From positions 5,084,001-5,148,000 of the forward strand of contig CAKKNE010000003.1 of NCBI GenBank assembly GCA_918797485.1: a stretch of 64,000 nucleotides of DNA. The letters run 5' to 3'. Position numbers and translations under genes: made by a program. Below the pieces are notes generated by a model that worked only from the letters and a program-made list of their open reading frames with translations, did not search any database and had not been told where the DNA came from. Origin of the DNA: Pelagomonas calceolata. Taxonomy: Eukaryota > Sar > Pelagophyceae > Pelagomonadales > Pelagomonadaceae. Shown one piece after another: positions 1 to 9,518 of the stretch; positions within the stretch are counted from its first letter, which is position 1; the number at the start of each line of letters is the position of its first letter.

Positions 1-810
1 GACAAAGTGCTCGTCTACGACCCGGGACCCACGCGTATGTCGTGACGAAGAGCTTTGCAAGAATTGCGTCGATGTTGGCTCAAGCTGAGCCAGCGCCTCC
101 CCGAAGCGGCAGAAATATGGCACCGCTCAGCATCGACCTCTGGCTGCGACATCGATTCGGCCACCTTTCACAGAAACTCGTCGATGGCCCGCCCGTGGGA
201 AACGCATCGGGGAACCAAATGGGAATCGCATTCCAGCGATTGAAATGGACCGGGTGTTGCTGGCGTGCTCGATAGTAGTGCAATGGAAATACACGTCTAG
301 TAGGATTCCAATGTTCAACTGAGACGTATCCAAGCACACCCGTACTACTAAAAGCTGGTACGCCGAGAGTGTTGTATACTCGAGAATGTATCTCATTGTG
401 GCTCAACTTGAACAGTGTAACAATTAAATTCCTAGCCTGAGATGGATAGTCCGGGGCCTATGCGTCTAGTGGACTCCGAGTCTTGGGAGGCCAGTAGCCT
501 GAGGCCGGTAGCACGCATGTGATGCTTGTGGCCACCAATGTCTAACCAGCCTAGGGCTGATAGGCCTGACTGCGAGAGTGTTTTATAGTGAACAGTTGTT
601 ACACCGTAGTGCTTTTGACACTCGATGTATAGACTCAAATATTAGAGAGTGGGAGATACATATCTAGGGTAGGAAGGGCTAGTAGGTTTCTCTCTCTAGT
701 ACCTACGGTACCACCTACGGTACCTATACTGCGGTAGGGAGGAGGAATGCGCCGGAGCCTTCACAGTACTTGGAGCGCCACACGCGGCATGAGCCGGCAG
801 CGTCTGCTTG
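1..810. other. Intergenic, no supported gene; carries one interspersed repeat
   Basis: Only short overlapping frames without recognisable protein sequence are present. From about 565 to 735 lies a repeat beginning GAGAGTGTTTTATAGTG and ending in a CTACGGTAC palindrome cluster; an inverted copy is at about 22868-23040. The first ~430 bases show no repeat or gene that I can recognise. Confidence 0.5.
565..735 (+). repeat. Interspersed repeat, family 'GAGTGTTTTATA', copy 1
   Basis: About 170 bases match the reverse complement of 22868-23040 almost base for base, including the run AGAGTGGGAGATACATATCT and the TCTCTCTCTAGTACCTACGG end. Shorter relatives of its GAGAGTGTTTTATA start are at about 23190-23230 and 33896-33937. 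No coding sequence is seen; it is probably a non-autonomous mobile element. Confidence 0.6.
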
Positions 811-1782
811 ATGATGATGAGACTCGCCGCGACCTGGTTGCTGCACGCCTCGAGCTTGGCATGTGTCGGGGCAGCTTGCACGGTGGGTGAGGTTGCGCCC
901 CAAACCCGTCCGAGGACCGTGCTCTACGTATACGTCGTCGGCGCCGCGCGCAGCCTCGCCACGACGGCAGCGAATCTTGAAGGTCTCCTCTGCGGCGGCG
1001 CGGACGCGTGGGCCGACGGTCTGCCGGTCGTGCCGCTCCTCCACGTCTGGGCGAATTCGTCGTGTGACCGTGACGTGGTCGTGCCGCCGTTCTTCGCCGC
1101 GGCACTCGTTAATTTCACCATGAACAGTCTCGACGGCGCCATGGTAAAACTCATCGCTCGCGATGCGCGTACGAGCGTAGAACGCACGCGCGCGATTCAA
1201 TTCACTGCACAGCTCTTTCACCTGTACAACCTCAACCGCCGTGCTGTTGCGCTCCTCTTTGAAACAGGCAAGAGCTACTTGGTGCCGCACGAACCCGGGG
1301 AGTCTGTCGTGCTCAAGTGGCGTCCCGACGTTCGCGCGGCCGTCTTGGCCAACGCGACAAAGTTTCTGCGAGCGTGCGTGACGCTTGTCCGCGACAATGA
1401 TGTCAACGACGTAGTCTGTATTCTACCAACGCCAAAGACCAAACTCGTGCCACGTGGTTGCGTGCAAAGGCGGCGGTCTCGACGCGGCGTCGACTTCTAC
1501 ATGTCAACCTGCTGTCACCCCGACGGCCGCGGCGTCCTCTCGGACTGGGTGTTTGTGACAAAGAAACGCGTCCTCGATGCTATGGATGGCCACAAATTGC
1601 CGCCTCAAATATACGACGGCGGCGACCGAGCGGAACACCGGTTTTGTCGATTGCTCGTCGGTTCGAACTTGAGGCTCGTCTGGCCCGCCGCGAACAGTGT
1701 CGTGGAACCTCTTTTTTGTAAATTCTATGACAGCCGGTTACGCAGGCCGCGGCAGACACCTGGGCTGGGAATAGAGAGCTAG
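811..1782 (+). CDS. Secreted/lumenal protein, possibly glycosyltransferase-like
   Basis: A 323-residue open frame starting at the ATG-ATG-ATG run. The first ~22 residues form a hydrophobic signal sequence ending near a Cys-Val-Gly-Ala-Ala-Cys stretch. The body contains VLYVYVVGAARSL, later VLKWRPDVR, and a C-terminal SDWVFVTKKRVLDAM followed by a conserved-looking H/R-rich segment. That order (a 'v-r-sl-tt' start, then 'rPDv', then 'sDwvF') resembles uncharacterised Golgi-type glycosyltransferases of algae and plants, but I cannot name a family. Two N-glycosylation sequons (NSS, NFT) fit passage through the ER. It stands alone, followed by ~400 bases without a gene. Function is an inference; the signal peptide and the coding nature are better supported. 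Confidence 0.6.
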   Translation: MMMRLAATWLLHASSLACVGAACTVGEVAPQTRPRTVLYVYVVGAARSLATTAANLEGLLCGGADAWADGLPVVPLLHVWANSSCDRDVVVPPFFAAALVNFTMNSLDGAMVKLIARDARTSVERTRAIQFTAQLFHLYNLNRRAVALLFETGKSYLVPHEPGESVVLKWRPDVRAAVLANATKFLRACVTLVRDNDVNDVVCILPTPKTKLVPRGCVQRRRSRRGVDFYMSTCCHPDGRGVLSDWVFVTKKRVLDAMDGHKLPPQIYDGGDRAEHRFCRLLVGSNLRLVWPAANSVVEPLFCKFYDSRLRRPRQTPGLGIES

Positions 1783-2184
1783 GGCTCACAAGTGTGCGAT
1801 GTCCACATGGGGCGACTCCGTATAATGGTGCGGGGGGTTGAACAATGCGTTCGTCTGATCTGGTCTGTAATCGTCCTCCGTTGGAGCTATACAGATTTCA
1901 GATTTCGCGCAATGCTTTGTATCAAAAGCAGCCAAATTGATAGCTCGCGAGCCGTGGCTGGGCGCAGGCTCGTGTACGGAGGGCACGACGACGCCGGGGT
2001 CTATCATACTACGAGTGTTGACCCCCATGCGTGTTCAAAGTCATGCGTGGAGCTTTATCCCAGGCTGGTCTTTTTGCAGTTCTTTTATCCTCGCGCAAAA
2101 CCCCCGACATTTACCCCAGCAGCCGCGCGCTCGGAGCAGCTCCTGCTCCGACGGCGTCTCGGGGAGCTGCGATGCAGTGCCGGG
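1783..2184. other. Intergenic, no gene seen
   Basis: No frame here has recognisable protein sequence. The stretch lies between the end of the secreted protein and the left end of the inverted-repeat element at 2185. Confidence 0.5.
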
Positions 2185-2626
2185 CTAGGGTGCAATTTAC
2201 GCACGGCGTTCTTTACGTGAGAAACGGTCCGGCGTCATTTACGCCGTAATTTACGCGTAATTTACGCGTGCATTTATTTATAAAACCCGCACACACGCAG
2301 GCAGAGCGCCTAAACAAGGCCTTGGTAGCCACGCAGCTCAATAGCAGCACGAGCACGGCGCATAAGCTTACACCTAGAGTGCACACCTTGCTCGCAACAG
2401 CATGCAACTAGCAATTGGCTCGGCTCTGACAACGTTTGGGGCAGCCACACTCTGCGAGGTGCTGATCGCGAGCTAGAGTCTTAAAGGGCCGCTAGCGCCG
2501 GCTTCGGGAAGAGCCCTGGAAGGACTTTTGGATACCTCCTTTTTTACGCCGTTTTTTACGTGGGATCTCCTGTAGCGGTGCTTTACGTGTAACTTACGCG
2601 TTTTTTCCACGTAAATTGCACCCTAG
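2185..2626. mobile_element. Short TIR element (MITE), hAT-like
   Basis: The left end CTAGGGTGCAATTTACG (2185-2201) is the exact reverse complement of the right end (2610-2626), giving a perfect 17-bp terminal inverted repeat. A GTGCCGG heptamer sits just outside each end (2177-2183 and 2627-2633), fitting a 7-8 bp target duplication. Both subterminal regions are packed with TTTACG/CGTAA hexamers, several forming TTTACGCGTAA-like palindromes, as is usual for transposase-binding regions. There is no transposase frame in 442 bp, so the element is non-autonomous. The target-site length suggests hAT but does not prove it. Confidence 0.7.
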
Positions 2627-2692
2627 GTGCCGGAGACTGCGTCTCGGGAGCTGTATCATATACATCCTTTTGATAGAAGTAATTCTGGAAGG

Positions 2693-3697
2693 TCACGTAG
2701 GCTGCGGCACGGCGACGAGGGGCGCCGCGCACCTTCCGCAGACGTACTTCGTCGTGTCGAGTGAGTTGGAATGGCGGCCAATGGCGTAGTTGCAGCCCGG
2801 TGCCGAGCAGCGCCAGTTGAATTTGTAGGATATGACGTACGTGTGGCGCGTCGTGATGGTCAGCGCCGGCACGGCGTCCATAAACCGACTCGCCCAGCGC
2901 TTGAACGCGCGACCGTGCGGCGGCTTTGAGACGCCGTCGACGACCCAGGCTGCCGCGTGGCAGAGCTCGTGGGCGAGCGTGTGGCGCATCTTCTCCTCCG
3001 AATCGCAGACGTGCGTCGAGAGCTCGACGACGGCGCGTCGCTCCCACGCAGCCACGGGCCCCACGCGCCGCTTGGTCATGCGCGTGATCCCCGACGTTGT
3101 TCGGAGTCGCTTGGACCAGGAGCATTCGACCGCCTCGGCGAGGCGCCCCCCGACGACGGCGCCGTCGTAGTCGGCGAAGGCGTCGCCGAGGAGCGCGGCG
3201 CGCCGCCGCGCGAAGGCGCGCGCCACGTGCCGCGGCGTCGCAACAGAGAGGTTCGACGTATCCGCCATTCGCCCCGGCGGCTTGCGGGCGGGAGGCGAAG
3301 CGGCGGCCCCGGGAGGCGAATTCGTGAGGTCGAGGAGGATCGGTTTCGTCGCCGCCGCGGCTTCGGGCGAGGCGGCTTCGGTGAGGTCCAGGATCGAGTC
3401 GCTGTTCGACGCGCTTTCGCCGGCGCTCGCGCCCTGCCCCTCCTCGTCACTGGTCGCGAGCCAGCCGTCCTCGTCGTCGCTCGCGAGGTCTAGCGCAGCC
3501 GTCGCGTCTCGGCGCGCCACGCGCGCCCACGCGTCGCCGTCGAGGCCACCCCTGCGCGCCGACGCCGGCGGCCGCGTCGGCGGCGAGTCAGCGACCGCCA
3601 GCGTCTCGAGCCGCGAGTTCAGTTCATCCTCGTCCGACGCACTGTCTGCGACGATGTACCGCCGCAGCCGCGTCCTGCCGGGGACGAGCGCCGTCAT
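2693..3697 (-). CDS. GCNA: GCNA-like SprT-domain metalloprotease
   Basis: 334 residues from the ATG at 3697. The N-terminal half is acidic and disordered (SASDEDELN, ASDDEDGW) and holds two hydrophobic strings next to acidic residues, ILDLTE (about 102-107) and ILLDLT (about 120-125), which look like SUMO-interacting motifs. The C-terminal half is an SprT domain: zinc-protease HELCH at about 243-247, a downstream His in PPHGRAFKRW as possible third ligand, and a closing zinc ribbon with Cys at about 296, 302, 320 and 323. Known GCNA/ACRC proteins have this order (disordered acidic region with SIMs, SprT, zinc ribbon) and remove DNA-protein crosslinks in the nucleus. Spartan is the alternative, but it has a different C-terminus. 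The family call is strong; the SIM call is inferred from short motifs. Confidence 0.82.
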   Translation of the reverse strand: MTALVPGRTRLRRYIVADSASDEDELNSRLETLAVADSPPTRPPASARRGGLDGDAWARVARRDATAALDLASDDEDGWLATSDEEGQGASAGESASNSDSILDLTEAASPEAAAATKPILLDLTNSPPGAAASPPARKPPGRMADTSNLSVATPRHVARAFARRRAALLGDAFADYDGAVVGGRLAEAVECSWSKRLRTTSGITRMTKRRVGPVAAWERRAVVELSTHVCDSEEKMRHTLAHELCHAAAWVVDGVSKPPHGRAFKRWASRFMDAVPALTITTRHTYVISYKFNWRCSAPGCNYAIGRHSNSLDTTKYVCGRCAAPLVAVPQPT

Positions 3698-3725
3698 CCG
3701 CCGGAAGTGGATGAGCGCGCCCGCT

Positions 3726-3733
3726 ATTATAAA
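3726..3733 (-). promoter_or_regulatory. TATA-like box upstream of the GCNA gene
   Basis: TTATAAAA on the plus strand reads TTTTATAA on the minus strand, about 30 bases upstream of the chosen ATG at 3697. If it acts as a TATA box, the 5' leader must be very short or a later ATG is used. No other promoter signal is visible. Confidence 0.35.
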
Positions 3734-4455
3734 AGGGCGCGTCGTCGTCAAGAACCCTAAGGCAGGGAGCCTTAGAGCAAGAGCAAGACCGCAGGGCCGG
3801 CTTGTGTTGCTAGTGTCTTACTATCTAGAGCCTACTCAGGATACCCAACCGAAATAGTATGAGACAGCGATACAAAGGATTTTCAATCTCCTGGGGTCAC
3901 GGTAATTTGTCCCCCATCCGGAGTCCCGGGCCAACATCAGGCAGTCGTCTACGCGAGGCCCGCTCCGAGTCCAGTGGCCCATGGGGCCCCACCCCTACCC
4001 CTCTATTAGATCCTGAGGTAAATAACCCGTACTAACCGGCAATTACCCGCGTTATTAACCCGGGCTGCGCCAGGGGTGAATAACCCCTCAGGTAAGTGGC
4101 AACCTAAAATGTTTGTCCAGGGCCTGTGTAAATAAATACTAGAAGTAGGTAAATAATAAATAAGTAAATAAATAAATAAATAAATAAATTAAGGAAGACC
4201 TAAAAAAAGGAACAAGCTCCTAAGAGCCTTCTCCCTGCTCGGTCAGGATACCCAACCGGAGCTTCGAAATAGCAATAAGATAACGATACAATTAATTATG
4301 CTGTGCGCGGCCATTTCGACTGCGGTTTTCTGCTCTGGGGGTGTGTAGGTATGTGTGGGAACGCGATGGACACGCTGCCGTGTCGCGGTGGCGTTTTTGG
4401 GTGTCGCGTGCTAAAAGCAACGTGATTTTTTTTTATCCGACTGAGTCATGATAGT

Positions 4456-4489
<34 letters not shown>

Positions 4490-4553
4490 GCCAGTGTGCC
4501 CCGTACTGTTAACGAGAGGATACAGCAAGGGGGGGAACGAGAGTAGAAGCATG
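3734..4553. other. Intergenic repeat-rich stretch
   Basis: Contains the TAAA-tailed repeat (about 4150-4283), a second TAAA run at about 4458-4490, and a partial copy of the same repeat's CAGGATACCCAACC end at about 3836-3870. A half-site of the 28-bp palindrome found at 33393 (TGCCCCGTACTGTTAACG) is at about 4497. No gene is seen. Confidence 0.5.
4150..4283 (+). repeat. TAAA-tailed short interspersed element, copy 1
   Basis: A (TAAA)n run is followed by GGAAGACCTAAAAAAAGG, then a region with a GGAACAAGCTCC core, CCTTCTCCCTGCTC, CAGGATACCCAACC and GCTTCGAAATAGCA. Other copies are at about 20638-20738 (+), 51943-52058 (-), and partial ones at 9015-9065 and 17610-17640. Adjacent tetranucleotide runs and lack of coding capacity suggest a SINE-like or other non-autonomous element. 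Confidence 0.6.
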
Positions 4554-7500
4554 CTACGACGGGTTTATACATATTACTTCCAAATCGGCGAAAGGAGACG
4601 GCGCCGGAGCCTCGGCGGCCGCCGAAGAGGCGGCTGGCGCTGGGGCCGGGGCCGGGGCCGGCGCAGGTACGTCGCGCTGTCGGCAGAGCCACGTCTCGGC
4701 GGCGGCGGCGCGCGCCGCGGCGAGCGCGCTCGCCGACCTCGCTGCGGCGAACGTGTAAAGTCGGGCCTCACGGGCGCGCCGGATCGCCTTGATCCGCGCG
4801 GCGACGACGCTCCTCGCCGCAATCCCCCGACGGAACGCCTGGACCCGGGCGGCGGCGCGGTGACGGGTCGCGAGGCGCGCGCGCCGCAGGGCGCCGCGCG
4901 CAACGGTCTGGATGCGCAGCGCCGCGACGCGGTTCCTCTCCACGCGCCGCGCCGCGACGACACGCTTCGCCACAATCTGCCGGTGGAGCGATTGGACCCG
5001 GACGGCCGCGCGCCGGAGGTTCGCGAGGCGCACGCGCTGGAGGAAGCCGCGGACGATGGTTTGGCCGCGGATGGCGTGCGCCCTGTTTCTCCGATAGCGC
5101 TTGACCCACCTCGCGACAAGAATCTTGATGACCGCACGCCCCCAGTCGACACGGCGCCGGAGGCGGCGTCGCCTGACGGCGCGCCGGGCGGCTGCCTGCA
5201 TCCGCCGGCACGCCCCCCGGAAGTAATTCATGCCGATGCGGCGCGCAAGGGCGAGGTCCACCTCCAAGGTCGTGACATGGTCGCCGCACGCGCGAACGGG
5301 AACCATGCCTGCGGTCAGTACGTAGTCGTCCGTCGGGATTCGAAACTCGGCGACGCCGTCCTGGCCCGTCTTCACAACGTACCGCGTCCGCCGCCGGCGT
5401 GTCACCAGGATGATCGGGATGCCCCCAAGATTTCCCTCCGCAGCGCACGCGTCCGCGCCGTCGCCCGCTTCGAGACGCACGCAGAGCGTGTGGAGCTTGG
5501 GCTCGAGGCACAGTGTGAGGTCGACAGGCCCGGTGCTGTCGTCGTCGACGCGGACGGCGGGACTGCTGGCCTCGTAGTACGTCGCCGCGAGCCGCGACGC
5601 GCCCGACGATTTCGCGCCTCCGACGTCGGTTGCGTGTGCAGCGACAAACGTTCCCTCGTCGGCGACCGCAAAGACAGCAACGCCCTCATCATCAGTCGTG
5701 GTCACGGCGACGCGTTCCCACGCGGCCGGTGCCGATGCGTCGACGGCGGACACGGGCGGCTCGAGATCGACCCGCTGGTCCTCGGTCGGGCGGTCGCGGA
5801 ACTGGTCGAGGCTCGCGAGCATGGCGCGGCGCCGGAGCTTGGAAGCGAGGCCGACACGAACGAGCACGTCGTCGTCGAGCCGCAAAAGGTCTGGACCTCG
5901 TTCGATCCGCGCGCGTGTCATGAAGGGGCCGACGTCGCTGGCGCCCAGCCCGTGGGCGCGCAGCCAACGCGCGACGTCGAAGCAGCCCCAGGCATCCACT
6001 GCGTCGTAGCCCGGCGCTGCGCGCGCGAGCTGCGCGGTCGACCGGGCCTGGCAGAAGACCGAGGCCGCATCCGCCGGCTTGGCATTGCTCCGTCCGTACA
6101 CGCAGCAGCCACCGAGCGTCGCGCGGAACAGGACGATAAGGACGCCACCGTGACAGGCTTTTGAAGCGGAGTCGACACCTTCGAGGCACCGCACGACCAG
6201 GCTGCGGGACTCTCCAGCAAGGGGCGCACGGAAACGCGGCGGTGCTGCAGCGGCGACGAGGCGGGCGGCGACGTCGTTCGCGCGCGGGAACGCTGCGCTC
6301 CCGTGCTTGGAGCAGCACCGGATCGCCTGGGCAGCGCGATACTCCAGGCCCTGCACCTCGAACGCGCCCAGCGTCGGCGGCGTGTGGTTCGCCACGACGA
6401 TCGCGTGTGGCAGCGATGCTTCGACCTGCATGTAAATCAACCAGTGAGTCGGATACGTGGATGGACGTACGGCAGTAGAGAGACGATGTGAAGACACAGC
6501 CATCTGAAAACCGTGAAGCTTGATTTGTGCGCTGGCCTCGACGGCGCGCGCGACTTCTCGGAAGCGCCTCTCGTAGCTGCCGGGGACATGCTTCGTCGTT
6601 GTGGCGTGTCGCGCGCAGTCGACGCAGTGGTGCACGTGAACTACGGTGTACGGCTGGACCCCCGCCTCTGCGAGAGCCTGGCTGACACTTGGGAGCCGAT
6701 CAATGATTGTCTGCCCCGGCAGCGGCTCGAAGACCAGCTTGTAGGACCAGGCCACGTCACCCGGTCCGCGGCCGCGAAAGAGCACGCCACACAATACGCC
6801 GCATGCCCGATTATCCGCCGCGTCGAACGTACCCACCGCTAACGCTGCCTCATCGGCGTCGTGGCGAACAGAGGTCCAGACTCGCCCGAGCCGGTCCTGC
6901 GACCGGCACCCGGCGGGCTCGATTACAATGGCGAGCGCAAATATATCGTCGGGGGTCGCTGCCAGGTCGACCACCTCACAGCACACACTGCCAGCGTCAC
7001 CCTTGGTCGCCGTCGCCGGAGCGTCCCCGCGGAACTCCATGGAAAAGTCGAACGTGAGGACTCGAAGCGTGGGCGCGCGGGGCGCCTCGCGTCGCAGGGC
7101 CTCGACCACTCCCGCCCATCGGACGGCTCCTCTGTGGACTGACGCTGCTCCCTTGGCCCGGGGCGCCTGTTCGCACCACCGTACCTCGACACTTGTTGCG
7201 CTGCGCGGCAACGCCGCCGGCACACCGCGGACGCGCTGCCGCGCTGCCACGATCTCGTCGCCAATCGTCTCGACGCCGGCGGCGCAATGGCACGGGTCAG
7301 GAAGCATCGTCCTGTCGACTGCGCGCTGCACCGGGTCGGGGCCTTTCAGTCTCGCCAAGATCTCGGCCGAGGTGGCCGTGTTCCGGGGCCCGACCCACGC
7401 TGCAGCCTTCCGGACCGGCGCTCCTCTGGTCGTACCACCACCAGGCCGCCAGGCCGGCCGGTCCTTGGCGCCGGCACTACTGGGGGCGGACCTGGGCCGC

Positions 7501-8095
7501 GACCCCACGCAGTGGCGCCTCTGCAGCACCGCCTCGGCCTCTGTGTGTGCTTGGCGCTTGGTCGCTTCCTCGAGCAGATTGGGCGCGCAAAACGGATCCC
7601 GCTCAGCACTGGTGGGCCTGCGGGGACGACGCTTGGTCGATTCAAATCATAACAGGCCTGCGCCGCGCGAGACTTGGTCGGTTCGGCCGTTCGCGGCCGT
7701 CGCCTCAACGGGACCGGCGGCGGCAAACAGGCTCGCGCCGGGCGAGACTTCGTCGGCTCTGCCGTTCGCGGTCGTCGCTTCAACTGGACCGCCGGCGCGG
7801 GCACAGGCGCCGCGGCACTGGGCGTTCCTTTCCGCCGCCGGCCCCGGGTGGCCGGCGCCTGGTACGGGGACCGCGATACTCCCCGTGGGCGCGGACCGGG
7901 CTCGCGCAGCAGCATCGCTCGGAAGTAGGCTTGTTCCCGCTCTCGCAGCATAACTTTCTCGCGGGAGAAGATGGCTAAGTCTAGCTTTGGGTTGGTTGAT
8001 GGCAGCAGTCCCCTATGAATGCCGGACTTTTCGACCCGGCGCCGATTTCGCGCATGGATGCCCTCATCGAGGCCCCTGCGCCCTCGGGCCTGCAT
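4554..8095 (-). CDS. SAM-domain protein with C-terminal IQ repeats
   Basis: Two exons are proposed: 8095-7674 and 7617-4554, joined over a 56-nt GT-AG intron (7618-7673), giving 1,161 residues. The intron is needed to change frame, and its borders (AA|GTCTCG...CCCCGCAG|G) keep the frame. The N-terminal ~170 residues are basic and carry a duplicated RRRPRTAEPTKSR string. At about 683-750 is a SAM domain (WGCFDVARWLRAHGL through GLASKLRRRAMLASL), a helical protein- or RNA-binding module. From about 945 to 1105 lie repeated IQ-like segments (RVQSLHRQ, RIQTVARGALRRAR, RVQAFRRGIAAR), the usual calmodulin or light-chain binding helices. The tail is an Ala-Pro repeat. A calcium-responsive scaffold is a fair guess. 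The middle 500 residues are unrecognised. Confidence 0.65.
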
Positions 8096-8275
8096 GCTAA
8101 TCACATGGCAGTCCGGGCTCTGAATGCGCTGCACTTACGAGAGGTACCTTTACCTAGGTAGGCATCCCTACCTACGGTACGCGAGCAGCCTTGCAGTGCC
8201 ACTAGTCTTTTTGCGCATACTTTAGTTCAGAGCAACCATTTTTGCTAAACGCTGCGCACGCACGCCCTTTGGTTG

Positions 8276-8743
8276 ATGGACCGCGCGGGGCGCCGGCGGC
8301 CACCGCGGCGCGGACGACTCGCGGCGGCCCTTTTTGCAGCGCTCCGCGCGAGGCCCGCCGTTTCCCTGCGGCCGCCGCGCCGACCGGCGCCGCGACCGAC
8401 GGCGCCGCGCTTCGAGCTCGGCCACGTGACCGCCGAGGGTCTCGCGTCGGCGTTCCTCGGCGGCACGGTCGGTGCCGTCGGCTCGGTCGTCGCGATCGAG
8501 GCCAAGCGCGTCAAAGTTAAGAAAAGCAAGCAGTGTCCCTACTGCGACGGAACGGGCGCTATCGCCTGCGCGGCGTGCCTCGGCACCGGCTTGACGGACG
8601 GCGAGCCGTGCCGGCTCTGCGGCGGGCGGACCGTGCACACGTGCGAAAATTGCAAGGGCCGCGGCCGCTTCATCCCGACGATGCTCGACGCGCGAGTCTC
8701 GCGCGATCCCGAGACGGAGCTCGAGGAGATCGGGCTCCAGTAA
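8276..8743 (+). CDS. DnaJ-type zinc-finger protein (BSD2/Orange-like), probably plastid
   Basis: 155 residues from the ATG at 8276. The second half holds four Cys-pair repeats, CPYCDGTG, CAACLGTG, CRLCGG and CENCKGRG, the CxxCxGxG zinc finger of DnaJ type without a J domain. It ends with PTMLDARVSRDPETELEEIG. Plant proteins of this kind (BSD2, Orange, LQY1, PSA2) are thylakoid or stromal chaperones for Rubisco, phytoene synthase or photosystems. The N-terminus has a hydrophobic stretch (LAAALFAALRARPAVSL) followed by a basic Pro-rich segment, which fits the signal-plus-transit targeting of stramenopile plastids. A short Gly-rich helix (ASAFLGGTVGAVGSVVAIE) before the fingers could be a membrane segment, as in Orange. 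Which subfamily is unclear. Confidence 0.72.
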   Translation: MDRAGRRRPPRRGRLAAALFAALRARPAVSLRPPRRPAPRPTAPRFELGHVTAEGLASAFLGGTVGAVGSVVAIEAKRVKVKKSKQCPYCDGTGAIACAACLGTGLTDGEPCRLCGGRTVHTCENCKGRGRFIPTMLDARVSRDPETELEEIGLQ

Positions 8744-8909
8744 GGAGAGAGAAAGAAAACCCTCCAGTGCAAATTACCCTCAGGTATAGGATTACAGCGG
8801 TGGTTCGAGCGGTGATCCTCAAATGCAAACTATCCAGCTAGGTAGTAGTTTCAGGCGGGCCGCACTGGCCTTGCCTACCGGTAGGTAGTACAAGTACCCC
8901 GGTATACCG

Positions 8910-9003
8910 TAGCGTGCTGATAGGCGAGAGTAATGTAGCCATAGATCCGGCGATAGGGGGCTATGGCGTTGAAGATATATATCTAGGGGAGTTTTCACCT
9001 CAC
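8910..9003 (+). repeat. 'ATCCGGCGATAGGGGGCTAT' element, partial copy
   Basis: Shares AGCGTGCTGATAGGCGAGAG, the ATCCGGCGATAGGGGGCTAT core and GGGGAGTTTTCACCTCA with longer copies at about 16361-16580, 17675-17901 and 18147-18293. Only the right part is present here. Confidence 0.65.
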
Positions 9004-9189
9004 GGTGACTAGAGAAGGAAGACCTAAATTTAAGAAGGAACAAGCTCCAACTTGAGAGCCTTTTCCCCGTACGTGTACTAATCCGAGTCTGTTTAGAAGC
9101 CTGACTCGGAGGCTCACTTCAGCGATATTAGCTTCGGTATGTGCTGGTGTCTAATGAGCTGGGTGCAGCAAGTGCACAATGCAGCTGTG

Positions 9190-9432
9190 GTAGCTAGGTC
9201 TCTCGGGTGTCTATGTGACATGTGACACGGAGATGCCAACAGGAAGAACTCTCACTGAAACGTGAGAGTGTGGGAACCCCCTCAACTCTGAGAAGACAGA
9301 ATTGGAATAAAGGAGATTAAGAGGGAGAAGGAAGTATCCTAAGATACAGGCCACTAGCCTCTGATATCTACTAGAACCTGAGAGGAGCTCTAGATAAAGG
9401 TAACTACAGCATCATAGCACAATCGCTGTACT
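9190..9432 (+). mobile_element. Ty1/copia-associated repeat fragment
   Basis: Nearly the same sequence occurs inverted at about 53265-53545, and part of it at about 16028-16170 (inverted). The GGAAGTATCCTAAGATACAGG section also follows the copia reverse-transcriptase scrap at about 12545-12600, which ties this repeat to that family. It is a fossil fragment; no intact element is present. Confidence 0.5.
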
Positions 9433-9518
9433 CACATAGTCATGCCAGTGATACTTGTAGTATATACTACATATGGGTGCCGAACTTTACTAGTAGTGCC
9501 GAACACCAGGTCTTTAGA

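Larger units (their letters stand above)
8744..9518. other. Intergenic repeats
   Basis: Holds a partial ATCCGGCGATAGGGGGCTAT element (8910-9003), a partial TAAA-family repeat (9015-9065) and a copia-associated repeat (about 9190-9432). No gene is seen. Confidence 0.5.

Noticed and set aside
4488-6164. 558-codon plus-strand frame opposite the SAM-IQ gene
   Set aside because: Antisense shadow without a recognisable motif; the minus strand shows SAM and IQ sequence.
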